A stretch of 64,000 nucleotides of DNA from Sporocytophaga myxococcoides (GCF_000775915.1 NZ_BBLT01000010.1:1-64000), one strand, 5' to 3'; shown: positions 27,301-34,876, numbered from the stretch's first letter. Numbers and translations are program-made. The notes: generated by a model not told the origin, from the sequence alone.

Positions 27301-27685
27301 AGGCGCTGCACACAAAGCAAATCTTGAAACCGGAGAGCATTATACCGGTGGAGATGTTTGTGTTGGTATCAGCTATAATGTTTCACCTTATTATGCTTCT
27401 TATTGTCTAAAAGTAGATGTTTGTGCTGCAGCCCGTTCTTTGCGTTCAGCACCTCTGGTTCAGGTAGGGCCTAATCCATCTGTTGGAGCATTCAATGTAA
27501 CAGCTCATGCGGATATTGAGACTCTCGCAATTTCTAATACAAACGGAATTGAAGTTTTCAGATATGGAAAAGTTGTACAGGGAGATCTATTAGAATTCGG
27601 AAGTTCTCTTAATACAGGTTTGTATACTTTAACCATTGTATACACTTCCGGAAAAGTTGAGGTTATAAGATTACAAAAATTGTAA
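24329..27685 (+). CDS. Rhamnogalacturonan lyase (PL11), modular, T9SS-exported; copy 2
   Basis: 1118 aa, a close paralogue of the gene at 20655 with the same order: signal peptide (ending SGLMAQ), PL11 domain (about 27-608), Ig-like (612-705), CBM6/35-like (709-837), Ig-like (845-935). It then has an extra ~95-residue module absent from copy 1 (about 940-1035: SITGPACSVPNSTISFEL, WWTSGYSKSF, GGDVCVGISYNV, YCLKVDVC). The four Cys suggest disulfides in an Ig-like or binding fold. It ends in a type A T9SS domain identical in its last residues to copy 1 (EVIRLQKL). The reaction is expected to be beta-elimination of RG-I. Preceded by motif site B and followed by a strong terminator. Confidence 0.92.
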   Translation: MKNSYSFKVIFFASSLLFILSSGLMAQRRMENLDRGLVAVQTGNGVFLSWRVFGTDPKSVAFNVYRNGTKVNSSPITGATNMVDNGGSSSSTYTVRPVVGGAEQSVGGSATVWGSQVRTITLSNRPSSSHTPNDINVGDLDGDGKYDLVVKWYPNNAQDNSNSGVTANTYLAAYKMDGTFMWIVDLGRNIRSGAHYTQHLVGDYNSDGKAEVACKTAPGTRDGTGTYLSNGLAANDNDATNYVNGTGYVLTGPEYLTIFNGQTGKEMATINYPVPRGTVSSWGDSYGNRVDRFNATNAYLDGVKPSMIFQRGYYTRLTLAAIDWDGQRLSTRWIFDSNNSGSTGARGQGNHSLMAADIDGDGFDEIIPGASAIDHDGKFMWSTGFGHGDANHVGDFDPASPGLEIWLVNEQTGSQPDHYLVRARDGRVLWRGGGGNDDGRGMIGDIDSRYPGQEAWSSTVSGTFGATGTRISTAKPASVNFRVYWDGDLQDELLNNNTIDKWNGNGTSRVLSLTGNSCNGTKATPNLSADILGDWREEVILHDGANRLYIHTTTIPTQHKLYTLMHDPVYRNAISWQQSSYNQPPHLGFFLGAGVDQAPTPNIVLVGQYTSNRLPTVSLTAPANNASYLAPASINITANASDADGTISSVAFFNGTTLIGTDATAPYSFNWTNVAAGTYSITAVATDNAGGTAISAAAVVTVSSTPVAPFKLQGESACSVDGIANENTNTGFNGTGYVNVNNAVGSKASWAVSAGAAGNVGVTIRFANGTTANRTMSVAVNGVTQIASVSFTGTGAWTTWNTAVVQLSLSQGNNLLTLSSLTENGGPNIDELTFASDPITQGQCNATQNTPPIVSLTSPPSNTEFTAPATITLSASASDLDGSVTKVEFFNGSTLIATDITAPYSFFWTNLSAGVYNITAKATDNQGASTTSSAITINVKSVGGSQESITGPACSVPNSTISFELNPSLRNGATAYSWWTSGYSKSFTAESGAAHKANLETGEHYTGGDVCVGISYNVSPYYASYCLKVDVCAAARSLRSAPLVQVGPNPSVGAFNVTAHADIETLAISNTNGIEVFRYGKVVQGDLLEFGSSLNTGLYTLTIVYTSGKVEVIRLQKL

Positions 27686-27769
27686 TGTCGTTTTATGTTT
27701 TTATTAGGTATTTTTTGAATGGGTATGCCACTGGTTTAAGTGGCTTACTCTTATGTAAGAGTTTAAGAA

Positions 27770-27803
27770 AAAGAAAGCCCCGGATTTCGGGGCTTTCTTT
27801 CTT
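27770..27803. terminator. Bidirectional terminator between PL11 copy 2 and asnA
   Basis: A perfect 13-bp stem (27770-27782 with 27788-27800) with GC-rich core and 5-nt loop. T-rich tracts on both strands let it serve both convergent genes. A further small hairpin (GCCACT...AGTGGC, 27728-27744) lies just before it. Confidence 0.85.
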
Positions 27804-27811
27804 AGATACTT

Positions 27812-28852
27812 TTATATAATATTGATCTTATGTTTTCTGCATTCTTCAATCATCTCATCTGGCCATATACTTGATTGTACTTCTCCTATATGTGCTTTCT
27901 TTAACAGATACATGCATAGTCTGGACTGACCAATTCCTCCTCCAATGCTTTGAGGTAACTCACCGTTTAAAAGCATCTTGTGCCACATGAGGTCTGCCCG
28001 GTTTTCACAGCCTGCTATTTCCAATTGCTTTTTCAATGCAATTTCGTTTACTCTGATTCCCATGGATGATAATTCAAAGGATCTTTGCAGTATTGGGTTC
28101 CAGACAACAATATCTCCGTTTAAGCCCTTAAAACCGTTTTCAGATTCTGTGCTCCAATCATCATAGTCAGGAGCTCTTCCGTCGTGTTTCTGACCATTCT
28201 TTAAAGCTCCTCCGATTCCAATTATAAATACTGCACCATATTCTTTTGCAATTCTGTCTTCTTTTTCTTTGGAACTTAAGTCAGGGTATTTCTCTAATAA
28301 CTCTTCACTATGGATGAAGTGAATATGCTCAGGAAGTTCCGGATTTAATTCAGGATATTCTTCACATAGCAGATATTCAGTACGTTTCATCGCAGTATAA
28401 ATCTGAGTAACTGTCTTTTTTAGAAAATCAATATTTCTGTCATTGTCAGACATTACTCTTTCCCAGTCCCATTGATCAACATAAAGAGAGTGAATGTTGT
28501 CAAGATCTTCATCCGGACGAATAGCATTCATATCAGTATAAAGTCCGAAACCTGTTGCGAACTCTAATTTTGCCAGCATCAGCCTTTTCCATTTTGCAAG
28601 GGAATGAACTATCTCGGCAGGAGTTTCTTTCATGAATTTTATTGGAAAGGTAACCGGCCTTTCAATTCCATTAAGGTCATCATTGATGCCAGTTCCTTTA
28701 AGAACGAATAGAGGAGCAGTTACTCTTCTGAGTCTTAATTCTGAAGCTAACTGATGTTCAAAAGTATCCTTAATGAGCTTGATAGCTTTTTCTGTCTTTT
28801 TTAGATTAAGGATGGGGTCGTAATTTTTGGGTATAAAGAGGTGATTCAACAT
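27812..28852 (-). CDS. asnA: Aspartate--ammonia ligase (asparagine synthetase A)
   Basis: 346 aa, full length for AsnA, which makes asparagine from aspartate, ammonia and ATP in the cytoplasm. The fold is related to class II aminoacyl-tRNA synthetases. Characteristic stretches are LRLRRVTAPLFVLKGTGINDDLNG near the N-terminus, PVTFPIKF, HSLAKWKRLML, LYTDMNAIRPDE, SLYVDQWDWE, and IGGGIGQSRLCMYLLKKAHIGEVQ near the C-terminus. The start at MLNHLFIPKNYDP is the usual family start. It stands alone, convergent with PL11 copy 2, and shares its terminator. Confidence 0.97.
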   Translation of the reverse strand: MLNHLFIPKNYDPILNLKKTEKAIKLIKDTFEHQLASELRLRRVTAPLFVLKGTGINDDLNGIERPVTFPIKFMKETPAEIVHSLAKWKRLMLAKLEFATGFGLYTDMNAIRPDEDLDNIHSLYVDQWDWERVMSDNDRNIDFLKKTVTQIYTAMKRTEYLLCEEYPELNPELPEHIHFIHSEELLEKYPDLSSKEKEDRIAKEYGAVFIIGIGGALKNGQKHDGRAPDYDDWSTESENGFKGLNGDIVVWNPILQRSFELSSMGIRVNEIALKKQLEIAGCENRADLMWHKMLLNGELPQSIGGGIGQSRLCMYLLKKAHIGEVQSSIWPDEMIEECRKHKINII

Positions 28853-29123
28853 TTTGTTATATTATAGCAATGTAAAAGTATAAATTCTTATGCTTTTATA
28901 CACATACTTAATTTTTGTCTGTAATCAGGGTTTATACTGATAGGGGTGGTGTTTTATATTCTATAGAATGAAACACATTTGAATAAAAATGAGTTTTTTT
29001 CTGGCGAAAAATCGATTGAAACTTCTGAATGCCAAAAGGAAAAGCAATGATATACTTATTGCTATTCCTTGTATTTCAGAATAATTAGATTGAAGGTGGG
29101 ATTATATTTTGTTTTTTATAAAA

Positions 29124-29978
29124 TTACCTTGTTGGCCAGGATTGTACTGCAACAAACGGAATTTTACCAGCAATGGACGCCATAGATAAAGCGGGGCTGC
29201 CATTATATTTTGCTTCTCCCCAGCACCATATCCAAACCAGATATAAATCACCTCCTGTCATTGCAAAATAACTTTCGGCTGCCGAAGTACTGCTAAGATA
29301 AGTTGACGTTTCCGATTCATTAGAAAAACCGGCTCCAACTAAAGTGTTATTCCATAATTTAGCTCTGTTATCCAGGAGAGTTTTGCCAGACTGAACATCG
29401 TAAATCATAACTCCTATTCCTCCGTTGGTACTGGCATATCCAGTGTTTATGATCCAGTTGAACCAGGAGTAGGTGACAGGAACATATGCAGTAAAACGTC
29501 CAATAACATCCTGAATTGGAGAAACAAATATTCCAACAGCTGCCGCTGCTTGTCCATTAAATGGTGATATCCCGAACTCTCCAGTGTTTTGGTGTACATA
29601 GCCTATAGCACCGCTGGTCCAGTCTATATCATAGGGAGGACCCATAATATTATAACGCTCATCAATTCTCAGCATGTACCGGGCTCTTTCTTCTACATCA
29701 GAATGTTCTTCTTTTAATTTTTGGCGATGTAGTTCATGCTCGTCAAGAGCCAGTTCTTTCAAAGATTTAAAGTCAGGGGTGCTTATGTTCATGTTACCAA
29801 TAACAGAAGTTATGTAAGGTTCTGATATCTTGGTAACTAGACTGGCTCTTCGCTCCTCTGTTTCTGCTTTTTGTTTGAACTCTTTTGAAATTTTTTCCTC
29901 AAAAAGATTTATGGAATCTTTAGCTATTTCCTTCGTAGGGGCAACTCTTTGTATTAACTCACCAACTTCTGTAATCAT
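29124..29978 (-). CDS. Unknown 284-aa protein with a strong Shine-Dalgarno site
   Basis: No family recognised and no signal peptide. Residues 1-110 are charged and helical, probably coiled coil (KDSINLFEEKISKEFKQKAETEERRA, HELHRQKLKEEHSDVEERARY, shown here in part). Residues 115-284 look like a beta-sandwich rich in aromatic and small residues (GRFTAYVPVTYSWFNWIINT, GGDLYLVWIWCWGEAKYNG). An AAGGAGG site 5 nt before the ATG fixes the start. Such a site is unusual for this genome, where most genes lack one, and may hint at acquisition from elsewhere. Neighbours give no functional clue. A self-assembling or toxin/lectin-like role is conceivable but not supported. Confidence 0.7.
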   Translation of the reverse strand: MITEVGELIQRVAPTKEIAKDSINLFEEKISKEFKQKAETEERRASLVTKISEPYITSVIGNMNISTPDFKSLKELALDEHELHRQKLKEEHSDVEERARYMLRIDERYNIMGPPYDIDWTSGAIGYVHQNTGEFGISPFNGQAAAAVGIFVSPIQDVIGRFTAYVPVTYSWFNWIINTGYASTNGGIGVMIYDVQSGKTLLDNRAKLWNNTLVGAGFSNESETSTYLSSTSAAESYFAMTGGDLYLVWIWCWGEAKYNGSPALSMASIAGKIPFVAVQSWPTR

Positions 29979-29983
29979 ATATA

Positions 29984-29990
29984 CCTCCTT
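29984..29990 (-). promoter_or_regulatory. Canonical Shine-Dalgarno site of the 284-aa gene
   Basis: AAGGAGG on the minus strand with a 5-nt spacer before the ATG at 29976-29978. Most genes in this window have no such site, so it decides the start and marks the gene as atypical. Confidence 0.75.
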
Positions 29991-30724
29991 CCGGTTCTTT
30001 TATTTTAAAACCTAAAAATCAGAATCTTGGTTTGCTTTCAAGGAAACAAGTCTTAAATGAATTTGGAGAAGCTTACAAAGGAAGATTAAATGATATTTAT
30101 TTTTATGGAACTAAAAGATAATTAAGGTTATTGAAGCGAGTCCCTGGTTAGTCTTCCAAACTTAAAAGCTTAATAAATATTTTGTCCACTATTTTGATGC
30201 AATTCCCAAAATAACAAATACCCAAAAAATGAATAGGATTAGCTTTGATTTTATGCAAAGGAATTCGAATTCCTTAAATTAAAATTTGAGCATTTAGCTT
30301 AAATTTTCGAGTACTTAAGTTAAAATTCGAGTTTTGGGCTTCAATTTTTGAGTAATTTATGTTAAAATTTGAGCTATTGGGCTCCAAATTTAGAGTTCTA
30401 AGGTTAAAAATTCGAGCTATTTGCTTCAATTTTGGATTGCTCAGGTTGAAATTTCGAGCTATTTTTTCCAATTTTCGATTTCTTAAGTTAAAATTCGAGT
30501 TATTTGCTTCAATTTTAGAACTTCTTAGATTTTAATAAGCTGATTTTTTTAAGGTTAACAGTAAAATCATTCAGAGAAAAGATTCCACTTTTGAATTTAG
30601 GATTTTAAATTTCATTATTGAACTCTATTTTTTACATTTTGAGTGAAGAATCGGGCAGTCATAAACTTAAACCTATAAATTTGTCACCTTATTGAAGTTA
30701 GATAACAGAGATTTTCAGGATTAT
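29991..30724. other. Long intergenic region without an intact gene
   Basis: It holds the upstream region of the 284-aa gene, a ~35-codon plus-strand fragment ending at 30122 that looks like the C-terminus of a lost protein (LSRKQVLNEFGEAYKGRLND), and the tandem repeat at 30277-30528. A TAAATTTG box (30676-30683) lies before the DAC-like gene and resembles a Bacteroidota -7 element, but no matching TTG is found at the right distance. Confidence 0.6.
30277..30528. repeat. Imperfect 42-nt tandem repeat, about six units
   Basis: Units follow the pattern GTTAAAATTCGAG, a TATTTGCTTC-like middle, AATTTT, then a variable end. Period is 41-44 nt, mostly 42. On the minus strand the array is an open frame of 14-residue repeats (units such as IARNFNLSNPKLKQ and IARIFNLRTLNLEP), but there is no ATG or promoter. 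Whether it is coding, decayed or structural is unknown. Confidence 0.75.
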
Positions 30725-31867
30725 ATGAGTAAAAAAACTACTTATAAGGCAGCATCGTCGGTAGCAAAAGCTATTGAGAAGCATTTTGCTCATCAACTTT
30801 CTGCTGCCAGAATGAGAGGAGATACTAACTTAGCCATAGAGCCTAATGTGAAAATGGTAGAGACGATGATCGATACCGCATTTTGGGCAAGTTTGAGAAG
30901 GGAGGAAGGGAATTCTACCAAAATTTCAATAGCATTTCTGCCGCCGGAACAAGCGGGTGTTCCCATTCTTTTTGAACAGAAAATGGCATTTACTGCATAT
31001 CACCTTACTAAACTTTCCCTTGGTGTAGAGCGACCAGGTGTTCACTTGGGGGTGTGGCATGAGAATGATCAATTGTTTATATGGGGAACAACGCTTAAGA
31101 TTCCGAATCTTTGTTTTATTCTTGATGTGAGTGAGCCTGGTATGCTGGTTATTAAGCACAGAAGGGTACATGGCTTTGGTAAATTTGCGAATGTGGCTGT
31201 GCTTATAGGGGATCAGGTTAAAATTATTGATGAAAACAGTGCCAGTCATCCTGACTGTCCTGAACTTTTACAATACCTATTGGGATATACGGTTCCTCAT
31301 TCATGGAGCGATTCAATGAATGTGCTGGTTCAGCTTGCTGTTTCTATGAGAGCTCATCGTCATGGTGGTTCCCTCCTTGTTGTTCCTTCGGATAATGATA
31401 ATTGGAGAAAATCTATTCTGCATCCTATTAAATATTCTGTTTCCCCTCCTTATTCAGGCCTTTCAGATCTCATGAGTAAAGATATAAATGTTCGTTCGGA
31501 GGTTATGTGGCAGGGTGCATTGCGTACAGAGGTTGAAACACTTGCTGGTCTCACTGCTGTTGATGGGGCAACAGTAATCAGCGACAAATATGAGCTCTAT
31601 GCTTTTGGTGCAAAAATAGGAAGGTCTGTTGGCAATGCGAGGGTGGAAAAGGTCTATATGAGTGAGCCTATTGTAGGTGGTGGGGCAGTTATGATTAACC
31701 CATCCATTTCGGGGGGGACGAGACATCTTTCTGCTGCCCAGTTTGTATATGATCAGAAGAATGCCTTAGCTTTTGTTGCTTCTCAGGACGGTCATTTTAC
31801 TATTTTTACATGGTCTCCAACTGAAGAAGTGGTTCAGGCTCATAAGATTGATACCTTACTATTATAG
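30725..31867 (+). CDS. DAC-like (DisA/CdaA-related, DACNV-type) sensor protein
   Basis: 380 aa from the ATG at 30725; a TTG 33 nt upstream is in frame but less likely. The C-terminal third has the two signature motifs of the diadenylate cyclase fold: VDGATVISDKYELYAFGAKI (DGA at residues 280-282) and GGTRHLSAAQFVYD (RH at 333-334). True cyclases usually read RHR, and here it is RHL. This fits the predicted nucleotide-sensor branch (DACNV) rather than a c-di-AMP synthase. Residues 1-250 form a separate domain with no recognised motif (AMRAHRHGGSLLVVPSDND sits at its end). No membrane segment. It may respond to or make a nucleotide signal; activity cannot be judged by eye. Confidence 0.7.
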   Translation: MSKKTTYKAASSVAKAIEKHFAHQLSAARMRGDTNLAIEPNVKMVETMIDTAFWASLRREEGNSTKISIAFLPPEQAGVPILFEQKMAFTAYHLTKLSLGVERPGVHLGVWHENDQLFIWGTTLKIPNLCFILDVSEPGMLVIKHRRVHGFGKFANVAVLIGDQVKIIDENSASHPDCPELLQYLLGYTVPHSWSDSMNVLVQLAVSMRAHRHGGSLLVVPSDNDNWRKSILHPIKYSVSPPYSGLSDLMSKDINVRSEVMWQGALRTEVETLAGLTAVDGATVISDKYELYAFGAKIGRSVGNARVEKVYMSEPIVGGGAVMINPSISGGTRHLSAAQFVYDQKNALAFVASQDGHFTIFTWSPTEEVVQAHKIDTLLL

Positions 31868-31987
31868 GTAAATGGTGAAAGAAAATTCAGGTCATTTGAA
31901 AGAAAGTAAACTCAGGAATGATGATTGAGTTGTAGGAGTATTAGAAAGAAAAATAAGTCAGCTAATATTTTTATTCAAAATTATTTT

Positions 31988-32470
31988 ATGGAAATAACTT
32001 TCAGAAACATTTCAGATGATGATTATCCATATGTGATCAATAATCTTAATAGTTGGTGGGATGGCAGGGCCATGGTTAACATGCTTCCTCGTTTGTTCTT
32101 TAGATATTTTAAAGATACCGGCTTTGTAGCTATCGCTGATAGAAGGATATTGGGCTTTATTATTGGATTTTTCAGCCAGGACGATCATAGAGATGCCTAT
32201 GTACATTTTATCGGAGTAGATCCCGGATATAGAAATTATAAAATAGGGAAAAGGTTGTATGGTTTTTTTGTCGATAGGGTAAAAAGAGCTGGGGTAGAAA
32301 AAATCTATTGTGTAACCTCTCCTTTTAATAAAAACTCAATTGCATTTCACAAAAGGATCGGTTTTGAAATTGTGCCAGGAAGCAATAAGACCCTTGACGG
32401 CATAGACTTTTACAGTGACTATGATGGAAACGGAGAAGACAGAGTTTTATTTGTAAAACATCTCGTTTAA
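31988..32470 (+). CDS. GNAT family N-acetyltransferase
   Basis: 160 aa from the ATG at 31988 (MEITFRNISDDDYPYV); an in-frame upstream extension lacks a sensible N-terminus. The GNAT acetyl-CoA-binding core is visible: VHFIGVDPGYRNYKIGKRLYGFFVDRVKRAGVE, shown in the Q/RxxGxG/A-like form RNYKIGK, followed by VTSPFNKNSIAFHKRIGFEI. It transfers an acetyl group from acetyl-CoA to an unknown amine. The stop lies 5 nt from the stop of the convergent cyclase-family gene, with no terminator between. Confidence 0.85.
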   Translation: MEITFRNISDDDYPYVINNLNSWWDGRAMVNMLPRLFFRYFKDTGFVAIADRRILGFIIGFFSQDDHRDAYVHFIGVDPGYRNYKIGKRLYGFFVDRVKRAGVEKIYCVTSPFNKNSIAFHKRIGFEIVPGSNKTLDGIDFYSDYDGNGEDRVLFVKHLV

Positions 32471-32475
32471 CGATA

Positions 32476-33123
32476 TCAGATTTTTCTAACAATTACTCTT
32501 GCAGGTGCTCCGTCTGAATCCTTTATTTTGAGAGGCATGCATATCATTTCATATAGTCCCGGTTTTATTCCATTAAGATATAAACCTTCAATGACCCATA
32601 TTTCATTTCCCAAAAGTATTTCATGTACTATTTTACCATTATCCTTTCCTCCGATAGAAATGTAATCAACTCCTACCACTGATACTTTTTTCTCCTTAAG
32701 GTAGTTGGCTGCTTCTGATGAAAGATAAATGTAATCCCTCTTAAACTCTTGCTTTGCCCAGTCGGAACAGGAGTTTTTTGTTTTAAATAAAACTCTTTCA
32801 TCAGGATTAATGTCATGTTGTTTCACCTCTTCGATTGGAATAAATCTGTCATGTTTGATTTCTATAATCCGGGCAGATCCTGTCATCAGATCAAGAGGAA
32901 AAGAAGAAATGTCTTTTCCATTTTTTATATAATGTAATGGCGCATCAATATGTGTACCTGTATGGGCACTCATGGAGAGGGTGGTAACATTTGCAGGACC
33001 TCCTTTGTTCATGTCAAAAAGTTTGCAAATCGAAACTTCAGGTTCTCCAGGCCAATGAACCATTTTGTTTGTCAGCGGGGCAGAGAGGTCTGTCCAGCTT
33101 TTTTGGTTATTTACAGTCTTCAT
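32476..33123 (-). CDS. Cyclase family metal-dependent hydrolase (kynurenine formamidase-like)
   Basis: 215 aa, the usual size for the family. The metal-binding motif HTGTHIDAPLH (about residues 54-64) matches HxGTHxDxPxH. WTDLSAPLTNKMVHWPGEP at the start and VVGVDYISIGG later are also typical. Members hydrolyse N-formylkynurenine or other cyclic amides and esters; tryptophan-pathway genes are absent nearby, so the substrate is open. No signal peptide, so cytoplasmic. The start at MKTVNNQ is the only reasonable one. Confidence 0.85.
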   Translation of the reverse strand: MKTVNNQKSWTDLSAPLTNKMVHWPGEPEVSICKLFDMNKGGPANVTTLSMSAHTGTHIDAPLHYIKNGKDISSFPLDLMTGSARIIEIKHDRFIPIEEVKQHDINPDERVLFKTKNSCSDWAKQEFKRDYIYLSSEAANYLKEKKVSVVGVDYISIGGKDNGKIVHEILLGNEIWVIEGLYLNGIKPGLYEMICMPLKIKDSDGAPARVIVRKI

Positions 33124-33434
33124 ATAATATTAACCAGAAAAATCTAAGACAGTTTTAGGCTGACTTTTTATCGAATTATACACAGAGTTCTCTGATTAAC
33201 GGATGATAATTGTATTATAAGATGTGATTCAATTTGTTTTGAGAAAGGCAGATGGATATATGTAGAATAAAATCTCAATAGCTGTTTGAATCTTCAAGAT
33301 AAAGAAATTTATTCTATAAAATGCTCTTATTGAGGTTATACCTAAAAATGGTGATAAATAAAATAATCCTTTTAATCTGTTTTACGTAGATTTCGTATTG
33401 AATTATTTTATAATCATTTAAATTTCTATTTATT
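33124..33434. other. Intergenic region between divergent genes, no feature seen
   Basis: 311 nt of AT-rich sequence between the start of the cyclase-family gene (minus strand) and the first beta-barrel gene (plus strand). It must carry both promoters, but I could not place a convincing TTG/TAnnTTTG pair, hairpin or ORF. Confidence 0.5.
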
Positions 33435-34085
33435 ATGAAAAGAATTTATTTATTTTTTACGCTGTGCCTGCTAACCTTTTCGTCTTTTGCAGGGGGAAAC
33501 AACATGATTGGTCTTACAAGTAAAATGGGTAAAGACGATGGAATGATCAGTAACGGTTTTTACTGGAATTTGGGAATTGGATTTCCATCTTTTAAAGGCA
33601 CTGATATTACCGATTCAAAGCGGGAAAGCCAAGGTGTACAGTTTACATTGGAGGCCGGAAATCAGTGGATGTTTGTTAAGAGTGATCGTATCGGATTCGG
33701 ATTGAACGTAAGCTGGTTAACAATTGGTGGAAGTGTTTATAAACTTGAAGGTATAGATGAAAATGTTTATGATTTTCATCTTGGACTTTTAAGATTTGGT
33801 CCGATGGCATCTGTAGGGTTTGGAGACAATGCTGCAGTTGATGTGTTTTTCAATCTGAATCCAACAGTAAAATACAACTTCTGGTCCACTGATCAATTTG
33901 ATAGTAATACCTTGATTTATGGAGCCGCATGGACTCCAGGGGTGAAATTCAGATTCAAAAAATTTGCTGTAGGATTTGAAAATAGCTTTGGTCGTCTTAA
34001 AGCACAGGATTTGGAAAATTCAGATGTAAAAGCTGTTAAATTGTCATATATGAATCCAAGAATTCTTTTGGGTATGAAGTTTTAA
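33435..34085 (+). CDS. Small outer-membrane beta-barrel-like protein, paralogue 1
   Basis: 216 aa. A signal peptide (MKRIYLFFTLCLLTFSSFAGG) is followed by alternating aromatic/hydrophobic strands with regular turns: GLTSKMGKDDGMISNGFYWNLGIGFPSF, LRFGPMASVGFGDNAAVDVFF, TPGVKFRFKKFAVGFENSFG (each shown in part), and the end NPRILLGMKF with a terminal Phe as in outer-membrane barrels. No known enzyme or porin family is recognised. A clear paralogue lies 150 nt downstream. Confidence 0.75.
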   Translation: MKRIYLFFTLCLLTFSSFAGGNNMIGLTSKMGKDDGMISNGFYWNLGIGFPSFKGTDITDSKRESQGVQFTLEAGNQWMFVKSDRIGFGLNVSWLTIGGSVYKLEGIDENVYDFHLGLLRFGPMASVGFGDNAAVDVFFNLNPTVKYNFWSTDQFDSNTLIYGAAWTPGVKFRFKKFAVGFENSFGRLKAQDLENSDVKAVKLSYMNPRILLGMKF

Positions 34086-34111
34086 TATAAGCAAAGGTTA
34101 AAGCATAAAGA

Positions 34112-34150
34112 TGTGGGAGTTGGTTTTATATCAGTTCCCACTTTTATTTT
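34112..34150 (+). terminator. Terminator between the two barrel paralogues
   Basis: The stem pairs GTGGGAGTT (34113-34121) with AGTTCCCAC (34133-34141), including G-U pairs, and is followed by TTTTATTTT. It indicates that the paralogues are separate transcription units. Confidence 0.7.
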
Positions 34151-34237
34151 AAGACTTTTAACAAACTTTGTTGGCATATATTCTGATTGTTTTCCATAAA
34201 TTAGTGTAAAAATTATTTTTAATCAGATGACCCATTT

Positions 34238-34876
34238 TTGTCTATGAAGAGGTTTGGTTTTGTTTTATGGTTCTTTTTAATTGCAATTTCATCAGTAGCA
34301 GGAGATCAGTTAGTAGGTCTTACAAGCCGTGTTAAAGGCAGAGATATGTTCAATGATGGGGTTTACCTGCATTTCGGAATTGGATTGCCCCGGCTTGATT
34401 ATCTGGGAAAGGGTAGATTGTTCCAGGGAATACAGCCTTCCTTTGAGTTTGGAAGTCAACATATGTTATCAAAGGGTAGTAACCTGGCAATTGGTTTAAA
34501 CATCAGTTGGGTGACCATAGCAACCAGCATCCGGGATGGAGAAGATGTTTTTGGCTGGGACCTGAATCTCGGCCTCATAAGATTCGGACCAATGCTTTCA
34601 GCTAAGCTGGATGAGAATACTGCATTTGATTTCTATTTCAACGTTAGTCCGACTGCTAAATTTAATTTTTTTAGCTACGATGATCAGGGATATGCTTATT
34701 TGTACTATGGAGCCCTGTGGGTTCCGGGACTTAAATTCAGACACCAAAAGCTTGTGGTAGGTGCGGAAGTTAATTTCGGTACACTTTTCATTGATGACCT
34801 TGATAAAGAAGATGATCCTGTTTATAAAAAAGCTTCCTATTTTAATCCTAAATTGTTTATAGGGCTTAAGTTTTAA
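34238..34876 (+). CDS. Small outer-membrane beta-barrel-like protein, paralogue 2
   Basis: 212 aa, similar to the preceding gene throughout. It has a signal peptide (MSMKRFGFVLWFFLIAISSVAG), LVGLTSRVKGRDMFNDGVYLHFGIG, GLIRFGPMLSAKLDENTAFDFYF, VPGLKFRHQKLVVGAEVNFG (in part) and the end NPKLFIGLKF with terminal Phe. The conserved LRFGPM/IRFGPM and NPK/NPR-L-IGMKF/IGLKF blocks define a small local family. Start: ATG at 34238 or the ATG two codons later; both keep the signal peptide. Function unknown. A bidirectional terminator follows. Confidence 0.75.
   Translation: MSMKRFGFVLWFFLIAISSVAGDQLVGLTSRVKGRDMFNDGVYLHFGIGLPRLDYLGKGRLFQGIQPSFEFGSQHMLSKGSNLAIGLNISWVTIATSIRDGEDVFGWDLNLGLIRFGPMLSAKLDENTAFDFYFNVSPTAKFNFFSYDDQGYAYLYYGALWVPGLKFRHQKLVVGAEVNFGTLFIDDLDKEDDPVYKKASYFNPKLFIGLKF

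Noticed and set aside
30274-30471. 65-aa minus-strand ORF
   Set aside because: It is part of the 42-nt repeat array and begins only at a TTG; described as a repeat instead.
30277-30528. CRISPR array
   Set aside because: Units are contiguous and diverged, with no distinct repeats and spacers and no cas genes nearby.
33001-33040. TTGTTCATG in the cyclase-family gene as a regulatory site
   Set aside because: No TTGTA at 14 nt and it lies within a coding region on the opposite strand.
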